DNA from: Nocardia albiluteola | GTDB taxonomy: Bacteria > Actinomycetota > Actinomycetes > Mycobacteriales > Mycobacteriaceae | Assembly (NCBI RefSeq): GCF_018860155.1 | Contig: NZ_JAHKNI010000003.1 | Coordinates: 434,001 to 498,000 of the forward strand | Direction: 5' to 3' | Length of the DNA stretch: 64,000 nt | Shown here: positions 17,501-25,319 of the stretch, in pieces | Numbering within the stretch: position 1 is the stretch's first letter | How the letters are laid out: the number at the start of each line of letters is the position of its first letter | The notes under the pieces: model-generated | The model's database searches: none | What the model was told of the DNA's origin: nothing | What the model saw: the letters and a program-made list of their open reading frames with translations, nothing else | Translations under genes and position numbers: made by a program

Positions 17501-19754
17501 TGGGCTCTGCTTCGGCGTCCGATTCGGAGCTCCCCTCGGCGACGGTCCGGGCCTCCGCGACCTCCTCGGTCGAATCGACCTCGGGCTCGGCCGTTTCCTG
17601 GACCGCGCCCGTGTCGTCCGGCTCGGGATCCGCTTCGGACGAGTCCTCCGCGGTCGCTTCGGCTACCGAATCACCCTCACCGGAAGCTTGTTCCTCGACC
17701 TCAGGTGTAGTTCCGGCGGCCGCGGCTTCGGTCGTCGGCTCCGCTGAAGTGACCGGCTCCGGGTTGTCCTCGGCGGTGGCTTCCACCTCTGCTTCGTCTT
17801 CGGTGTTCGACTCGGGCTGGTCCGGTGCGACGGCGTTGGTCTCGGCGATCTCCTCGGGCGTATCATCCTCGGTCTCAACCGCTTCCTCGGCGAGCTCGGC
17901 GTCGACCGCTTCCTCGCTCTCGGGGGTCACCGCCTCCGGCTGTGCCGATTCGTCGAGTGCCACGGACTCGGGCTCCGACACGGGTTCCACCGGAGTATCT
18001 GCGTCCGGTCCGGCCGCGGCTTCGGGCTCCGGCTGCAGTTCGGCCTCCGGCTCGGGCTGAGCATCCGCTGTCGCGTCGCCCTCCGATTCGGTAGCGGTCG
18101 CAGCGCCGGCCACCGCCCCGGACTCCGCTCCGGATTCCGCCTCGGCCTCAGCTTCTGCCGAATCCTCAACTTCGGAGATGCCACTGTCCTCCGTCGACTC
18201 CGGTTCGGCGACGGCCACTTCCTCGCCGTCTGCGGTTGCCTCGCCGTCTGCGGTTGCCTCGGCGTCTGCGGCTGCTTCGGCGTCTGCGGCTGCCTCCGCG
18301 TTCGCAGACGCCTCGGCGGTCTCTTCTTCCTCGCCGTCGATTGCCGACGCGGCTTCGGCGGCAGTGTTCTCCTCAGCAGCAGGCGATTCCGGTTCACCCT
18401 CCTGCTCGGGTACCTCGGCGTCCACTACTCCGGCCTCGACTACACCGGCCTCGGCTCCATCCTGAGCGACCGCCTCGTCTGCGACAGCCACGACCTCAGC
18501 GACCGGTTCGGCCTCGACACTGTCCGCCGACTCCGCCACCGCGACATCCTCAGTCGCGGGCTCGGTTCCGGCCGGCTCGTCCGTCTCGGAGTTGTCGGCC
18601 TCTGTTACGGTCGCTTCCGATTCCGTCACTTCCACACTGTCCGTGACTGTCTCGGTGGCCGACTCCGCCGTCTCAGCTTGTCCGTCCTCAACTACCGGCT
18701 CGGCCTCTACGATGTCCTCGGCCGCAGGGGACTCAGCCTCGGCCTCCGACTCACCGGGCGAATCCGCCGAGGAAGCGACTTCCTCCCCTTCCCGCTCCGC
18801 TGCCTCTACTTCGGCCTCGTCGACCTGGTCGCTGTCGGCGGGCGCGTCCCCATCGGTCGTCGCCTCTTCGGCATCTGCCGACGCCTCGGCGACCGCCTCC
18901 CCGCCGATCTCCACCCCGGCGTCGGCCGGTTCAGGCGATTCAGTGGTGGCGGCCTCTGTCGACTCAGCTGCCTCTGCCGTGGCGGCTTCGGCTACTTCCT
19001 CGTCGGCTGCCGTGGATGTGTCCGGGGTATGTTCCGGGGAATCGGGTTCCGGCGCTTCCTTATCGGTAGCGGGCTCCGGTTCGGCGGGTGGCTGGTTCTC
19101 GGCGCTGGGCTCGTGGTCGGTGACTTCCTCGGTCGCGGTGGCTTCGTTCTCAGCGGCCTTCGAGTTCTCGGGGGTGCTCGCAGCCTCGGTGGTGGTTGCC
19201 GGGTCGTTCTGCGGTGCTTCGTCTTCGGTGATCGTCTCCGGCTCGGGCGTGACCGCGGTGGCTGCTTCCGGCTCGTTCTCGGCGGGCGCCTCGTCGGTGG
19301 CGGTCGCCTCGTCGTCGGTCGCTACCGGCTCCGATTCCTCGGCGGCGTCCGCCGTCTCGGTTTCCGGGCTGCCTTGCGGCGCTTCATCTTCGGCCGACGG
19401 TTCCGGCGTCGTATCGGCAGCCGCCTGTGCTGGAGCTTCGGTCGATCCTTCGGCCTCGGCTTCCGCGCCCTCGGTGGCGGCATCATCCGCGGCGGGTTCC
19501 ACCTCGACCACCGCCGCGTCATCTTTCGTCAACTCTTCTGTAACCTCCTGTGCCCCTGCATCTTCAGCAACCCCAGCCTCACCCTCGACTTTCGGTTCAC
19601 CCTCGGTGGGCGCCGCTCCGTTCGCCGCGGCGGGGGTGGCGGTGGCGGCCGTCTCGGTTGCGGCCACCGCCTCCTCGCCCTCGGTAGCTGTCGTTGTCTC
19701 CTCGGCGGCGGCCGTGTCGTCGTTGGTCATCGTCCGGTCGTCGGGAGTTGTCAT
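14538..19754 (-). CDS. Giant acidic, repetitive, disordered protein with C-terminal coiled coil (1738 aa)
   Basis: The protein is almost entirely Glu, Ala, Asp, Thr, Val, Pro and Ser with very few basic or aromatic residues, which predicts an extended, strongly negative, intrinsically disordered chain. Short phrases recur throughout (AEPVTD, DDNSAET, EADSTEQ, ADEPDSEAD), and a 60-residue unit is tandemly repeated about 2.3 times. Only the last 80 residues are different: IISEQAATISDQARMIAKLE and RRVQALETIIKAQEAQ form a heptad-like coiled coil ending in AAYRNELTSLTTDLMDL. No signal peptide, transmembrane segment, LPxTG or catalytic motif is seen, so a cytoplasmic scaffold, spacer or ion-binding role is possible but unproven. 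No family recognised. The ATG at 19754 lies behind GGTGGAAAG. Confidence 0.8.
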   Translation of the reverse strand: MTTPDDRTMTNDDTAAAEETTTATEGEEAVAATETAATATPAAANGAAPTEGEPKVEGEAGVAEDAGAQEVTEELTKDDAAVVEVEPAADDAATEGAEAEAEGSTEAPAQAAADTTPEPSAEDEAPQGSPETETADAAEESEPVATDDEATATDEAPAENEPEAATAVTPEPETITEDEAPQNDPATTTEAASTPENSKAAENEATATEEVTDHEPSAENQPPAEPEPATDKEAPEPDSPEHTPDTSTAADEEVAEAATAEAAESTEAATTESPEPADAGVEIGGEAVAEASADAEEATTDGDAPADSDQVDEAEVEAAEREGEEVASSADSPGESEAEAESPAAEDIVEAEPVVEDGQAETAESATETVTDSVEVTESEATVTEADNSETDEPAGTEPATEDVAVAESADSVEAEPVAEVVAVADEAVAQDGAEAGVVEAGVVDAEVPEQEGEPESPAAEENTAAEAASAIDGEEEETAEASANAEAAADAEAAADAEATADGEATADGEEVAVAEPESTEDSGISEVEDSAEAEAEAESGAESGAVAGAATATESEGDATADAQPEPEAELQPEPEAAAGPDADTPVEPVSEPESVALDESAQPEAVTPESEEAVDAELAEEAVETEDDTPEEIAETNAVAPDQPESNTEDEAEVEATAEDNPEPVTSAEPTTEAAAAGTTPEVEEQASGEGDSVAEATAEDSSEADPEPDDTGAVQETAEPEVDSTEEVAEARTVAEGSSESDAEAEPIAEVGAAETAHTVAEMVEGDGDSVADTTSDTEVEDTEAQPQPDAEVAAESEPTDAQEEQGLVAEADAEPVANEESTAAEAEVTNGEETGDTEPGAEDAPEILVEPVTDDDSAETVEETAGAVDGSIEVPGQAEVIAEAQPPAEDRPETDTEADADVEAAAAETVAEDEAVAEPADTAEEAVDTEGDSSEAIVEPHAVDEDQPKSESSADANAVTVAEDAVAEPTADTEPGVEDAPEILVQEVTDDNSTVAPDAEVEPEAPVEAEADDNSAETIGEAVETEADSTEQIDDTQAVTADEPDSEADTEAEPAAEAATETGPDAEAEAELGTAPEPATAADPEAADATDADPAETADAVGVPAQKTAPDAKVEAAEPIAEATLENKPVTEAEPELVVDEVTDGDRVEVVAEAVATEDDSVEASTEAEATAQPEPVTDPEPATEQDAEAGTESDTNAEPPADADESAVTAEETAAAKDDSAEASTEAEATAQPEPVTDPEPAAQQDAETGTESDTNAEPPADADESAVTAAETVAAKEDSTEAPTETAAIAEAQPVTDPGPVAEQDVEAGADSGTDAEPSAVAPAAGTADNAAEAVEGESNSVGETTETQAEAEVAPDSEVDPAPLAEEVTDDNSAETVSEAVETDADSTERAEEAQADIADEPDSEAETEGKVAPDSALVEADADDNSAQTISEVAETEADSIEQVEEVQAVTADEPDSEADTEAEPAAEAVTEAGPDAEVEAELETAPEPVAAADPEPAEAAVAVGAPAPDSEADHPVHEVTANGSGGLVAPGVGAGVAAAAVAVVVGEVEATPVAVVEPESEVGAETVHVTEAETVHTADAEVVHTAEAETEVPQADRSSSGEHEVAAVAESTGAADVEHEAELEPEADVEHVADAAAVAVGTRDLVAYSSSVVLAEKPAAASDGAGAIISEQAATISDQARMIAKLERRVQALETIIKAQEAQSSSMAGLVAAYRNELTSLTTDLMDL
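15841..16260. repeat. 180-bp tandem repeats in the giant acidic gene
   Basis: Bases 15901-16080 and 16081-16260 align at an exact 180-bp offset with only scattered changes, and the preceding part (15841-15900) is a diverged partial third copy. The period is 60 codons, so the frame is kept. Long identical runs such as GTGACTGCTGACTCGTCAGC occur at 15931 and 16111, indicating fairly recent duplication. Confidence 0.85.
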
Positions 19755-21017
19755 ATCTTTCCACCCTCTCGAAAGCGTGCTGAATCTCCGGCTCGAGGTC
19801 CGGAGGCCTACAGCCTCGCACGAGATCGAGGTTGCTGCGCGCGAATCAGGCGGTGCTGGTACGCAATTGAGCGGACTCGCCCGAGGGAGACCATTCTGTG
19901 ATCAATGGCCTTGATGACGTCGGGGCTCGCGCCTCGAGCGAGTCGTGTCCGGTGCGGACCGGACGTGTGGGCCGCCTGCGGGTTCCGGCTACGCTGAAAG
20001 TTTGCTGCACGTCACTGAATTCGTTATTGGTGACACTTGCACGAGGCCCGTGGGTGGGTAGATCCGGCCTCCGGCGCACGTGATTCGGCGGACCGTGCCC
20101 ACTCCGGCAGCGCCGACGACGATAGCTCCGACGACCAACTGACAGCACGGCTGCGCGGTGAAATGGACTGGTGCCCAACAACTGTGGCGGGTACCTCGTT
20201 TCCGGTCCGGCACGCCGGAGTCGGTGTCCCCGGTGTCACGGCGCCGGAATTCTCGACGATCGTGGCCGAGGTCGGCATGGGCGGCGTGGGGCCTCTCGAC
20301 CATCCGGCCAGCAACCAAACTGCGCTCATCTCAGGAAAGGTCCTGGACTGCAATGCCTTTAGGGCGGGTGACAAGGGCCGATCCGAGGCTCGGTCGAAGC
20401 GCGTACGGACGGGACGCCCACCATGCCTCGCTCCCCGAAATCGGCGCGCGGGACGACCGGCGCACCGCCGGCGCGAGGCGAGGCGCTTCATGGTGCCAAT
20501 CACGGGCGGATCACGACGTTAAATCTAATTCCGTTGTGCCATCGGCTATTTCGATCATCACGCTCATATCACTCCGGGCTCGTACACGGTGCCCGGAATT
20601 TCGGCATCGTCCACAGCGGGATCTCTGGATCGCAGGGCGCATCGCCGGTCGATCGGATTTCGGGCGGCGGGTCCCGGCCGATCCCGCGACAGCCGTCAGC
20701 TCGTCCGGTCGAACTCCACCCGATTCGTTCCGCCGAGCTTCGTTCGATTCGTTCCGCCGAGCGCGATCCGAATCGCGGAACTCGGATTCATATAGCCGGG
20801 TGCGCGCCCGCGGCGTGAAATTCGATGAGGGGTGCTCGGCTGCCGAGCCCGCCGACTTCGTTGATCGTCCTAGCCGAGAGGAGCGTCGATGACGCATTGC
20901 TACGCTTCGAGGGATCCGGGAATGTGCGCGCGGATGTCGACATGACTCCGGGATGGTCCTCTCGGGCCGACGGCCGATGGCCCCGACGACGACCCAGCCA
21001 CGGCCACGCAGCGGACC
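19755..21017. other. 1.26-kb stretch without a convincing gene
   Basis: Between the giant acidic gene and the permease remnant I find no supported coding region. The open frames present are short, basic or Arg/Ser-rich, and lack ribosome sites. The stretch contains two 18-bp direct repeats, CGATTCGTTCCGCCGAGC at 20721-20738 and 20745-20762. The first 150 bases should hold the giant gene's promoter. The rest looks like decayed sequence, in keeping with the adjoining pseudogene. Confidence 0.5.
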
Positions 21018-21537
21018 GTGTGCTCTTTTTCGGTGCCATCGTGGTCGTCATGGCCGGCGGTCAGTTCAAAATCAACGGCAAGATCGTGAGCAGCCCCGCC
21101 GATATCGTGCACGCCATCCCGAATACCGCACTGCTGGTCGCCGCGTCGCTGGCATTGCTGATCCTGACCATCGCGGTGAATCTGATGGCCAACTTCGTCG
21201 CCCCGATCTACGCGCTGACCAACCTCTTTCCTGAAAGGCTGAACTTCGCCCGCGCGGGTCTGGTCAGTGCTGTCATCGGCGTGGTGATCTAAAGCTGTAT
21301 ACCGACGCCGCCTACCACTATCGCCACGGAGTGAACCCGCGCGCCATAGCGGCGTTCGTCCCGGCCGCCGCGCTCTCCCTGTTGTTCGCGTTCCTGCCGG
21401 CGCTGCGCGATGTGTCCGCGTTCGCGTGGTTCATCGGCGCCGGCCTGGGAGCGATCATCCATTACGCACTGGCGGATCGCGGCGCGACGTTCGTAGACGT
21501 TTCGGGCGAATCGATCGCGGTCGAGAGCGTTCACTGA
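21018..21537 (+). pseudogene. NCS1-family (purine/cytosine/allantoin-type) permease remnant
   Basis: Two frames encode parts of one NCS1 transporter C-terminus. 21018-21289 gives FGAIVVVMAGGQFKINGKIV, a membrane helix, then ANFVAPIYALTNLFPERLNF and VIGVVI before a TAA. From 21292 a second frame continues LYTDAAYHYRHGVNPRAIAA and a last helical pair to TGA 21535-21537. The family normally has about 40-50 residues between these two parts, so an internal deletion with a frameshift has occurred, and the first two thirds of the roughly 480-residue protein are missing. Non-functional. Confidence 0.75.
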
Positions 21538-21610
21538 CTGATCCGGGCGCGGTCGAGAATGGATCCGCGCCCGCCCCGAGCTGCGACTGCCGCCGACCAT
21601 GCGGTCCGGC

Positions 21611-21616
21611 TATAGT
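21611..21616 (+). promoter_or_regulatory. Candidate -10 element, possibly leaderless cutinase transcript
   Basis: TATAGT lies nine bases before the cutinase ATG at 21626, with no ribosome site between. The spacing fits a transcript starting at or next to the start codon. No clear -35 element. Confidence 0.35.
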
Positions 21617-21625
21617 ATTGACACG

Positions 21626-22327
21626 ATGATCGCACGCTACCTGGCGCGTCTGGTATGTGTTGCGGCCGTGGTGTCCGCACTCCCGGTCGGTACGCCCGCG
21701 TGGGCCGCGCCCCAGTGCTCGGACGTGGAGGTGGTCTTCGCCCGCGGTACGGCGGAGCCGCCGGGGTTCGGTGTCACCGGAATGTCGTTCCTCGCGGCGT
21801 TGCGCCTACAGGCCGGTACCAGATCGGTCGGAATGTATGCGGTGCACTACGCCGCGAGCAGTGATTTCAACAATCGTGTGCTGGTGCTGCGGACGGTCGT
21901 CGACGGCATCCGGGATACCCAGGCGCACATCGAGGCGGTGGCGGCGAGCTGCCCGGGCACCCGGATCGTGCTCGGTGGATATTCGCAGGGTGCGGTGGTC
22001 GCGGGCTTCGCGACCCTGGATGGCGCCCCGGCCGGTGTGCCCCCGGCGTATGCAGCGGGTGTGCCCGCGCCGATGCCGCCCTGGGTGGCCGCTCACGTCG
22101 CGGCGGTGGTCCTGTTCGGCAAGCCCTCGGATCGATGGATGCGCGACGCGGGCGCGCCGCCCATCACCATCGGACCGCTGTACGCCGGGAAGACAGTCAA
22201 CTACTGCATTCCCGGCGACACGATCTGCGACGGCGCACCCCTCGGTGGGCCCAACGCCCTGCACAGCCTCTACGCCGTCAACGGAATGACCGTCGACGGA
22301 GCAGGATTCGCGATCCGCCACCTCTGA
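21626..22327 (+). CDS. Secreted cutinase-family serine esterase
   Basis: A 233-residue protein with an N-terminal signal peptide (hydrophobic 8-25, cleavage near AWA-AP about 27/28). The cutinase core follows: VVFARGTAEP (37-44), the nucleophile elbow GYSQG with Ser120, PGDTIC with Asp198, and His213 in LHSLY. Cys31/Cys109 and Cys194/Cys201 are positioned for the two family disulfides. In nocardial and mycobacterial species such enzymes (Culp-type) hydrolyse esters, phospholipids or mycolate esters outside the cell; true cutin hydrolysis is uncertain. It converges on a second cutinase-like gene 27 bp away. Confidence 0.9.
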   Translation: MIARYLARLVCVAAVVSALPVGTPAWAAPQCSDVEVVFARGTAEPPGFGVTGMSFLAALRLQAGTRSVGMYAVHYAASSDFNNRVLVLRTVVDGIRDTQAHIEAVAASCPGTRIVLGGYSQGAVVAGFATLDGAPAGVPPAYAAGVPAPMPPWVAAHVAAVVLFGKPSDRWMRDAGAPPITIGPLYAGKTVNYCIPGDTICDGAPLGGPNALHSLYAVNGMTVDGAGFAIRHL

Positions 22328-22354
22328 CCACCCGCGGCGGCCGGGCGTGGCAGC

Positions 22355-23266
22355 TCAGCCGTGCGCCTCGTCGATCAGCCGCTGGTGCAGCCAGGTCAGA
22401 GCGGTGTTGCCGCCGGGGTCGACCGCGTAGCGCGGGTAGCTCTGGTGGATACCCGACTTCAGGAAGTCGTCGACCTGCTTCTTGCGCTGGTTGTACTCCT
22501 GGGAGGTGATCTGGTTGTCCAGCAGGCCGACACCGCCCGCGGCGAGCGCGTCGTTGACCAGCGTGCCCACCTCCTGCTGGTAGATGCCGAGCTTGGCCGG
22601 GTCGGGATTCGAGAGCTGGACGAGCAGCCCGCCGATGCGGCCGGCGAAGTCGCCGTTGGGCATCGAGCAGTACAGATCTCCGATGGCGCAGAAGGTGTAG
22701 GTCCGGGGGCCGACCCAGCCGAAACCACCCACGCGCGGACCGCTGGCTCCGGCGCCCGCCACCGGCGGGCCGATCAGCTGATCGGTGGGGGAGCGGCGGG
22801 GATCGGCGATCAGGCCGACCAGCGCCACGCGATTCGCGGGGACGACGCCGAGGCCGGTGCCGATGGAGGATGCCACATCACCGGCGGCGTCCGCGCCCTG
22901 GCTGTAACCCAGCAGCGCGAATCGCGTTGCGCCGCAACGCTGAGCCATTGCGCCGATGATGCCGCGGGCGTGGTCGACGGCCTCCTGCTTGGAGCGCCCG
23001 TAGACGTCACCCTCCCACGGGAACGCGGTGGCCGCGTAGGCGACGTAGTCCGTCCGCACGTTGCCCGGCAGATTGTTGGTGATGCTGCCGAGCATTCCCT
23101 TGCCCGGATCCTTGTCCGAGGTCTCCCAGGTGCCTGGAATCGCAATGACATCCAGGCTGGGGCACTCGGGTGGGGCGGCGTGTGCGGCGGATCTGACGCC
23201 GACCGGCAGTGCGGCCATCACTACGGCCGCCGCACTGGCGACGGTGGTCCTCCATCGAAAAAGCAT
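22355..23266 (-). CDS. Secreted cutinase-like serine esterase (longer type)
   Basis: A 303-residue protein with a signal peptide (SAAAVVMAALPVGV hydrophobic core, cleavage near AHA-AP about 30/31). The catalytic serine is Ser122 in GYSQG; Asp197 in CAIGDLYC and probably His274 in GIHQSYPRY complete the triad. Compared with the neighbouring cutinase it has an inserted GWVGPRTYTF region and a longer C-terminal helical part (about 215-300), resembling the larger mycobacterial/nocardial cutinase-like lipases. It probably acts on cell-envelope or host lipids. The gene is convergent with the shorter cutinase and diverges from the GMC oxidoreductase. Confidence 0.87.
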   Translation of the reverse strand: MLFRWRTTVASAAAVVMAALPVGVRSAAHAAPPECPSLDVIAIPGTWETSDKDPGKGMLGSITNNLPGNVRTDYVAYAATAFPWEGDVYGRSKQEAVDHARGIIGAMAQRCGATRFALLGYSQGADAAGDVASSIGTGLGVVPANRVALVGLIADPRRSPTDQLIGPPVAGAGASGPRVGGFGWVGPRTYTFCAIGDLYCSMPNGDFAGRIGGLLVQLSNPDPAKLGIYQQEVGTLVNDALAAGGVGLLDNQITSQEYNQRKKQVDDFLKSGIHQSYPRYAVDPGGNTALTWLHQRLIDEAHG

Positions 23267-23473
23267 GGGTACTCCGGGTGTTCACGGCCGAGGGTCGCCC
23301 GGCCCGCGTGCAGCTACGGTGCGAGTCTACGGAGTGTAAATGGCGCGCCGGAGTAGCGCAGTGTTAGCCGATAACTCCGCAGCTCATCGCCACCGCGGTG
23401 CTCGTGATCCCGGAGCCGGAGTCGATTCCGGACCACTATCGCGGAATCCCGCCCGGCGTGCCACGAAATGGTT

Positions 23474-23487
23474 TATAACACGTTCTA
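23474..23487 (+). promoter_or_regulatory. KstR-like operator box
   Basis: TATAACACGTTCTA matches the reported KstR consensus TnnAACnnGTTnnA at every fixed position and lies 27 bp upstream of the GMC oxidoreductase start. KstR represses lipid and steroid catabolism genes in mycobacteria and rhodococci. No kstR gene is in the window. Confidence 0.55.
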
Positions 23488-23514
23488 CTTCATGTGTAAC
23501 CCTCGAGGATGGTC

Positions 23515-25116
23515 ATGACTGAGGTCGCGGACTACATCGTCGTCGGCTCCGGCAGCGCCGGGGCCATCATCGCCCGCCGGCTGGCCGATGCCGGTGCCGC
23601 GGTGACGCTGCTCGAGGCGGGGCGGCGGGACAACACCCGCCTGGTCCGCAAGCCGGGAATGATCGGCCCGTTGCACAGTGTGCCGCAGTTGAAGCAGATA
23701 GTGGACTGGGGTCATTACACCGTCGAGCAGAAGCATGCGCTCGCGCGCAAGGTTCCGATGACGCACGGCAAGGTCGTCGGCGGCTCCAGCTCGATCAACG
23801 GCATGGTGTTCGTGCGCGGCAACCGCAAGAATTTCGACGACTGGGCCGCCGAGGGCAACACCGGCTGGTCGTACGAGGACGTCCTGCCCAGCTTCAAGAA
23901 GTTCGAGTCGTTCGAGGACGGCGGCAACGAATGGCGCGGCGGCGACGGCCCGATCAAGGTCATCCGTGCCCGCGATCTCACCCCCGCATCGGAGTCGTTC
24001 ATCGAGGCGCTGGTGCAGGCCACGGGGGCGCGGCGCAACCCGGACTACAACGGCGCCGAGCAGGAGGGGGTCTCGATCTTCCAGCAGAGCAACAGCAATG
24101 GGCTGCGGTCGAGTACCGCGGTCGGATACCTCGACGACCGGCCCGCCAACCTGACCGTCCTGCCCAAGACCCAGGTCGCGCGGGTCGTGATCGAGAACGG
24201 CCGGGCCGTCGGGGTGGAGATCCTGACCGTGCGGGGCCGGGAGGTGCTGCGCGCGGCGCGGGAGGTGATCGTCAGCGCGGGGGCGTTCGGTTCGCCTCAG
24301 CTGCTGCAGCTTTCGGGCATCGGTCCGGCGGATCACCTGCGCGCGTTCGATATCGACGTCGTGGCGGATCTGCCGGTCGGGGACAACCTGCACGACCATC
24401 TGTTCGTGCCGATGAGCTTCGCTATGCCGACCGCGCTGCATCGGTCCTCGCCGGGACACTTCGCGAGCGCGCTGGTCCGGGAGACGTTGCGCAACAACAG
24501 CACCTGGCTCGCGCGCAGCGTGTTCGAGGTCGTTTCGTTCCTGCGCACGTCCCAGGCGAAGGACATCCCGGATCTCCAGTTGCACGTGCTGCCGTGGAGC
24601 TATCCCGGACCGAATCAGGACGCGCCGATCCGCCATGTCCCGGACCCGCGGTGCGCGCTGACGGTCATGTCCACCCTGATCTACCCGCGCAGCCGCGGCA
24701 CCGTGCGCCTGCTCTCGGCCGACCCGGCCGCCGCCCCCGCGATCGACCCCAACTACCTGGACGAGCAGGTCGATGTGGACACCCTCGTCGAGGGCATGGA
24801 ACTGATCCGGGAGATCATGGCCGCCGGCCCCATCGCGGGCGCCGTGGACACCGAGGTGCAGCCGGGTGCGCAGCATCGAACCCGCGCCGACCTGGCAAAA
24901 GAGGTGCCCAACCGCGCCACCACCGTGTATCACCCCGTCGGCACCTGCCGCATGGGCGTGGACGAGCGGGCTGTCGTGGACCCGACGCTGCGCGTGCGCG
25001 GCGTCGAGGGGCTCCGGGTGGCGGACGCGTCGATCATGCCGAGCATCGTCGGCGGCAACACCAACGCCACGACGATGATGATCGGCGAGCACGCCGCCGC
25101 GATGCTCCTGGGCTAA
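23515..25116 (+). CDS. GMC-family FAD-dependent oxidoreductase
   Basis: A 533-residue flavoprotein. The start at 23515 is favoured over 23509 because GAGG (23505-23508) is then six bases away. The N-terminus has the dinucleotide motif VVGSGSAGAIIARRLADAG and LLEAG for FAD binding. KVVGGSSSINGMVFVRG (about 84-100) is GMC signature 1, and SAGAFGSPQLLQLSGIG (about 256-272) is signature 2. The catalytic His lies in HPVGTCRMG and the C-terminal Asn in GGNTNATTMM. It oxidises an alcohol or sterol-like substrate; annotation as choline dehydrogenase is common for this group but not justified here. The upstream KstR-like box suggests control with lipid/steroid catabolism. Confidence 0.87.
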   Translation: MTEVADYIVVGSGSAGAIIARRLADAGAAVTLLEAGRRDNTRLVRKPGMIGPLHSVPQLKQIVDWGHYTVEQKHALARKVPMTHGKVVGGSSSINGMVFVRGNRKNFDDWAAEGNTGWSYEDVLPSFKKFESFEDGGNEWRGGDGPIKVIRARDLTPASESFIEALVQATGARRNPDYNGAEQEGVSIFQQSNSNGLRSSTAVGYLDDRPANLTVLPKTQVARVVIENGRAVGVEILTVRGREVLRAAREVIVSAGAFGSPQLLQLSGIGPADHLRAFDIDVVADLPVGDNLHDHLFVPMSFAMPTALHRSSPGHFASALVRETLRNNSTWLARSVFEVVSFLRTSQAKDIPDLQLHVLPWSYPGPNQDAPIRHVPDPRCALTVMSTLIYPRSRGTVRLLSADPAAAPAIDPNYLDEQVDVDTLVEGMELIREIMAAGPIAGAVDTEVQPGAQHRTRADLAKEVPNRATTVYHPVGTCRMGVDERAVVDPTLRVRGVEGLRVADASIMPSIVGGNTNATTMMIGEHAAAMLLG

Positions 25117-25319
25117 GGCGTACCTCCGCATTCGCTCCGGCCATGCGCGGACTATCGACGGCTTCGCCGACGCCGCCCATTCGGCGGGCGCGGGTTGCCA
25201 TCGGGCAGGGCGGGTTCCGCCGACACACTCGGCGGGCATCGGATTCGCGTTTTCGATGGTCGCCGTGCGGCGCGATGCCCTAGAGTCCAGCGCGGGAGCC
25301 GACAACATGATCCGCGACG

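Noticed and set aside
15868..18060. Long plus-strand open frame opposite the giant acidic gene (and another at 18592-19914)
   Set aside because: The translation is Ser/Ala/Val low complexity caused by the complement of Glu/Ala/Asp codons; no ribosome site, homology or terminator. The minus-strand frame is uninterrupted and has a proper start and terminator.
20158..20892. A 244-codon plus-strand gene in the stretch before the permease remnant
   Set aside because: Arg/Ser-rich translation, no ribosome site, overlaps equally open frames on both strands.
23485..25308. 607-codon minus-strand frame opposite the GMC oxidoreductase
   Set aside because: Codon-bias shadow; His/Arg-rich translation, while the plus-strand protein has all GMC motifs.
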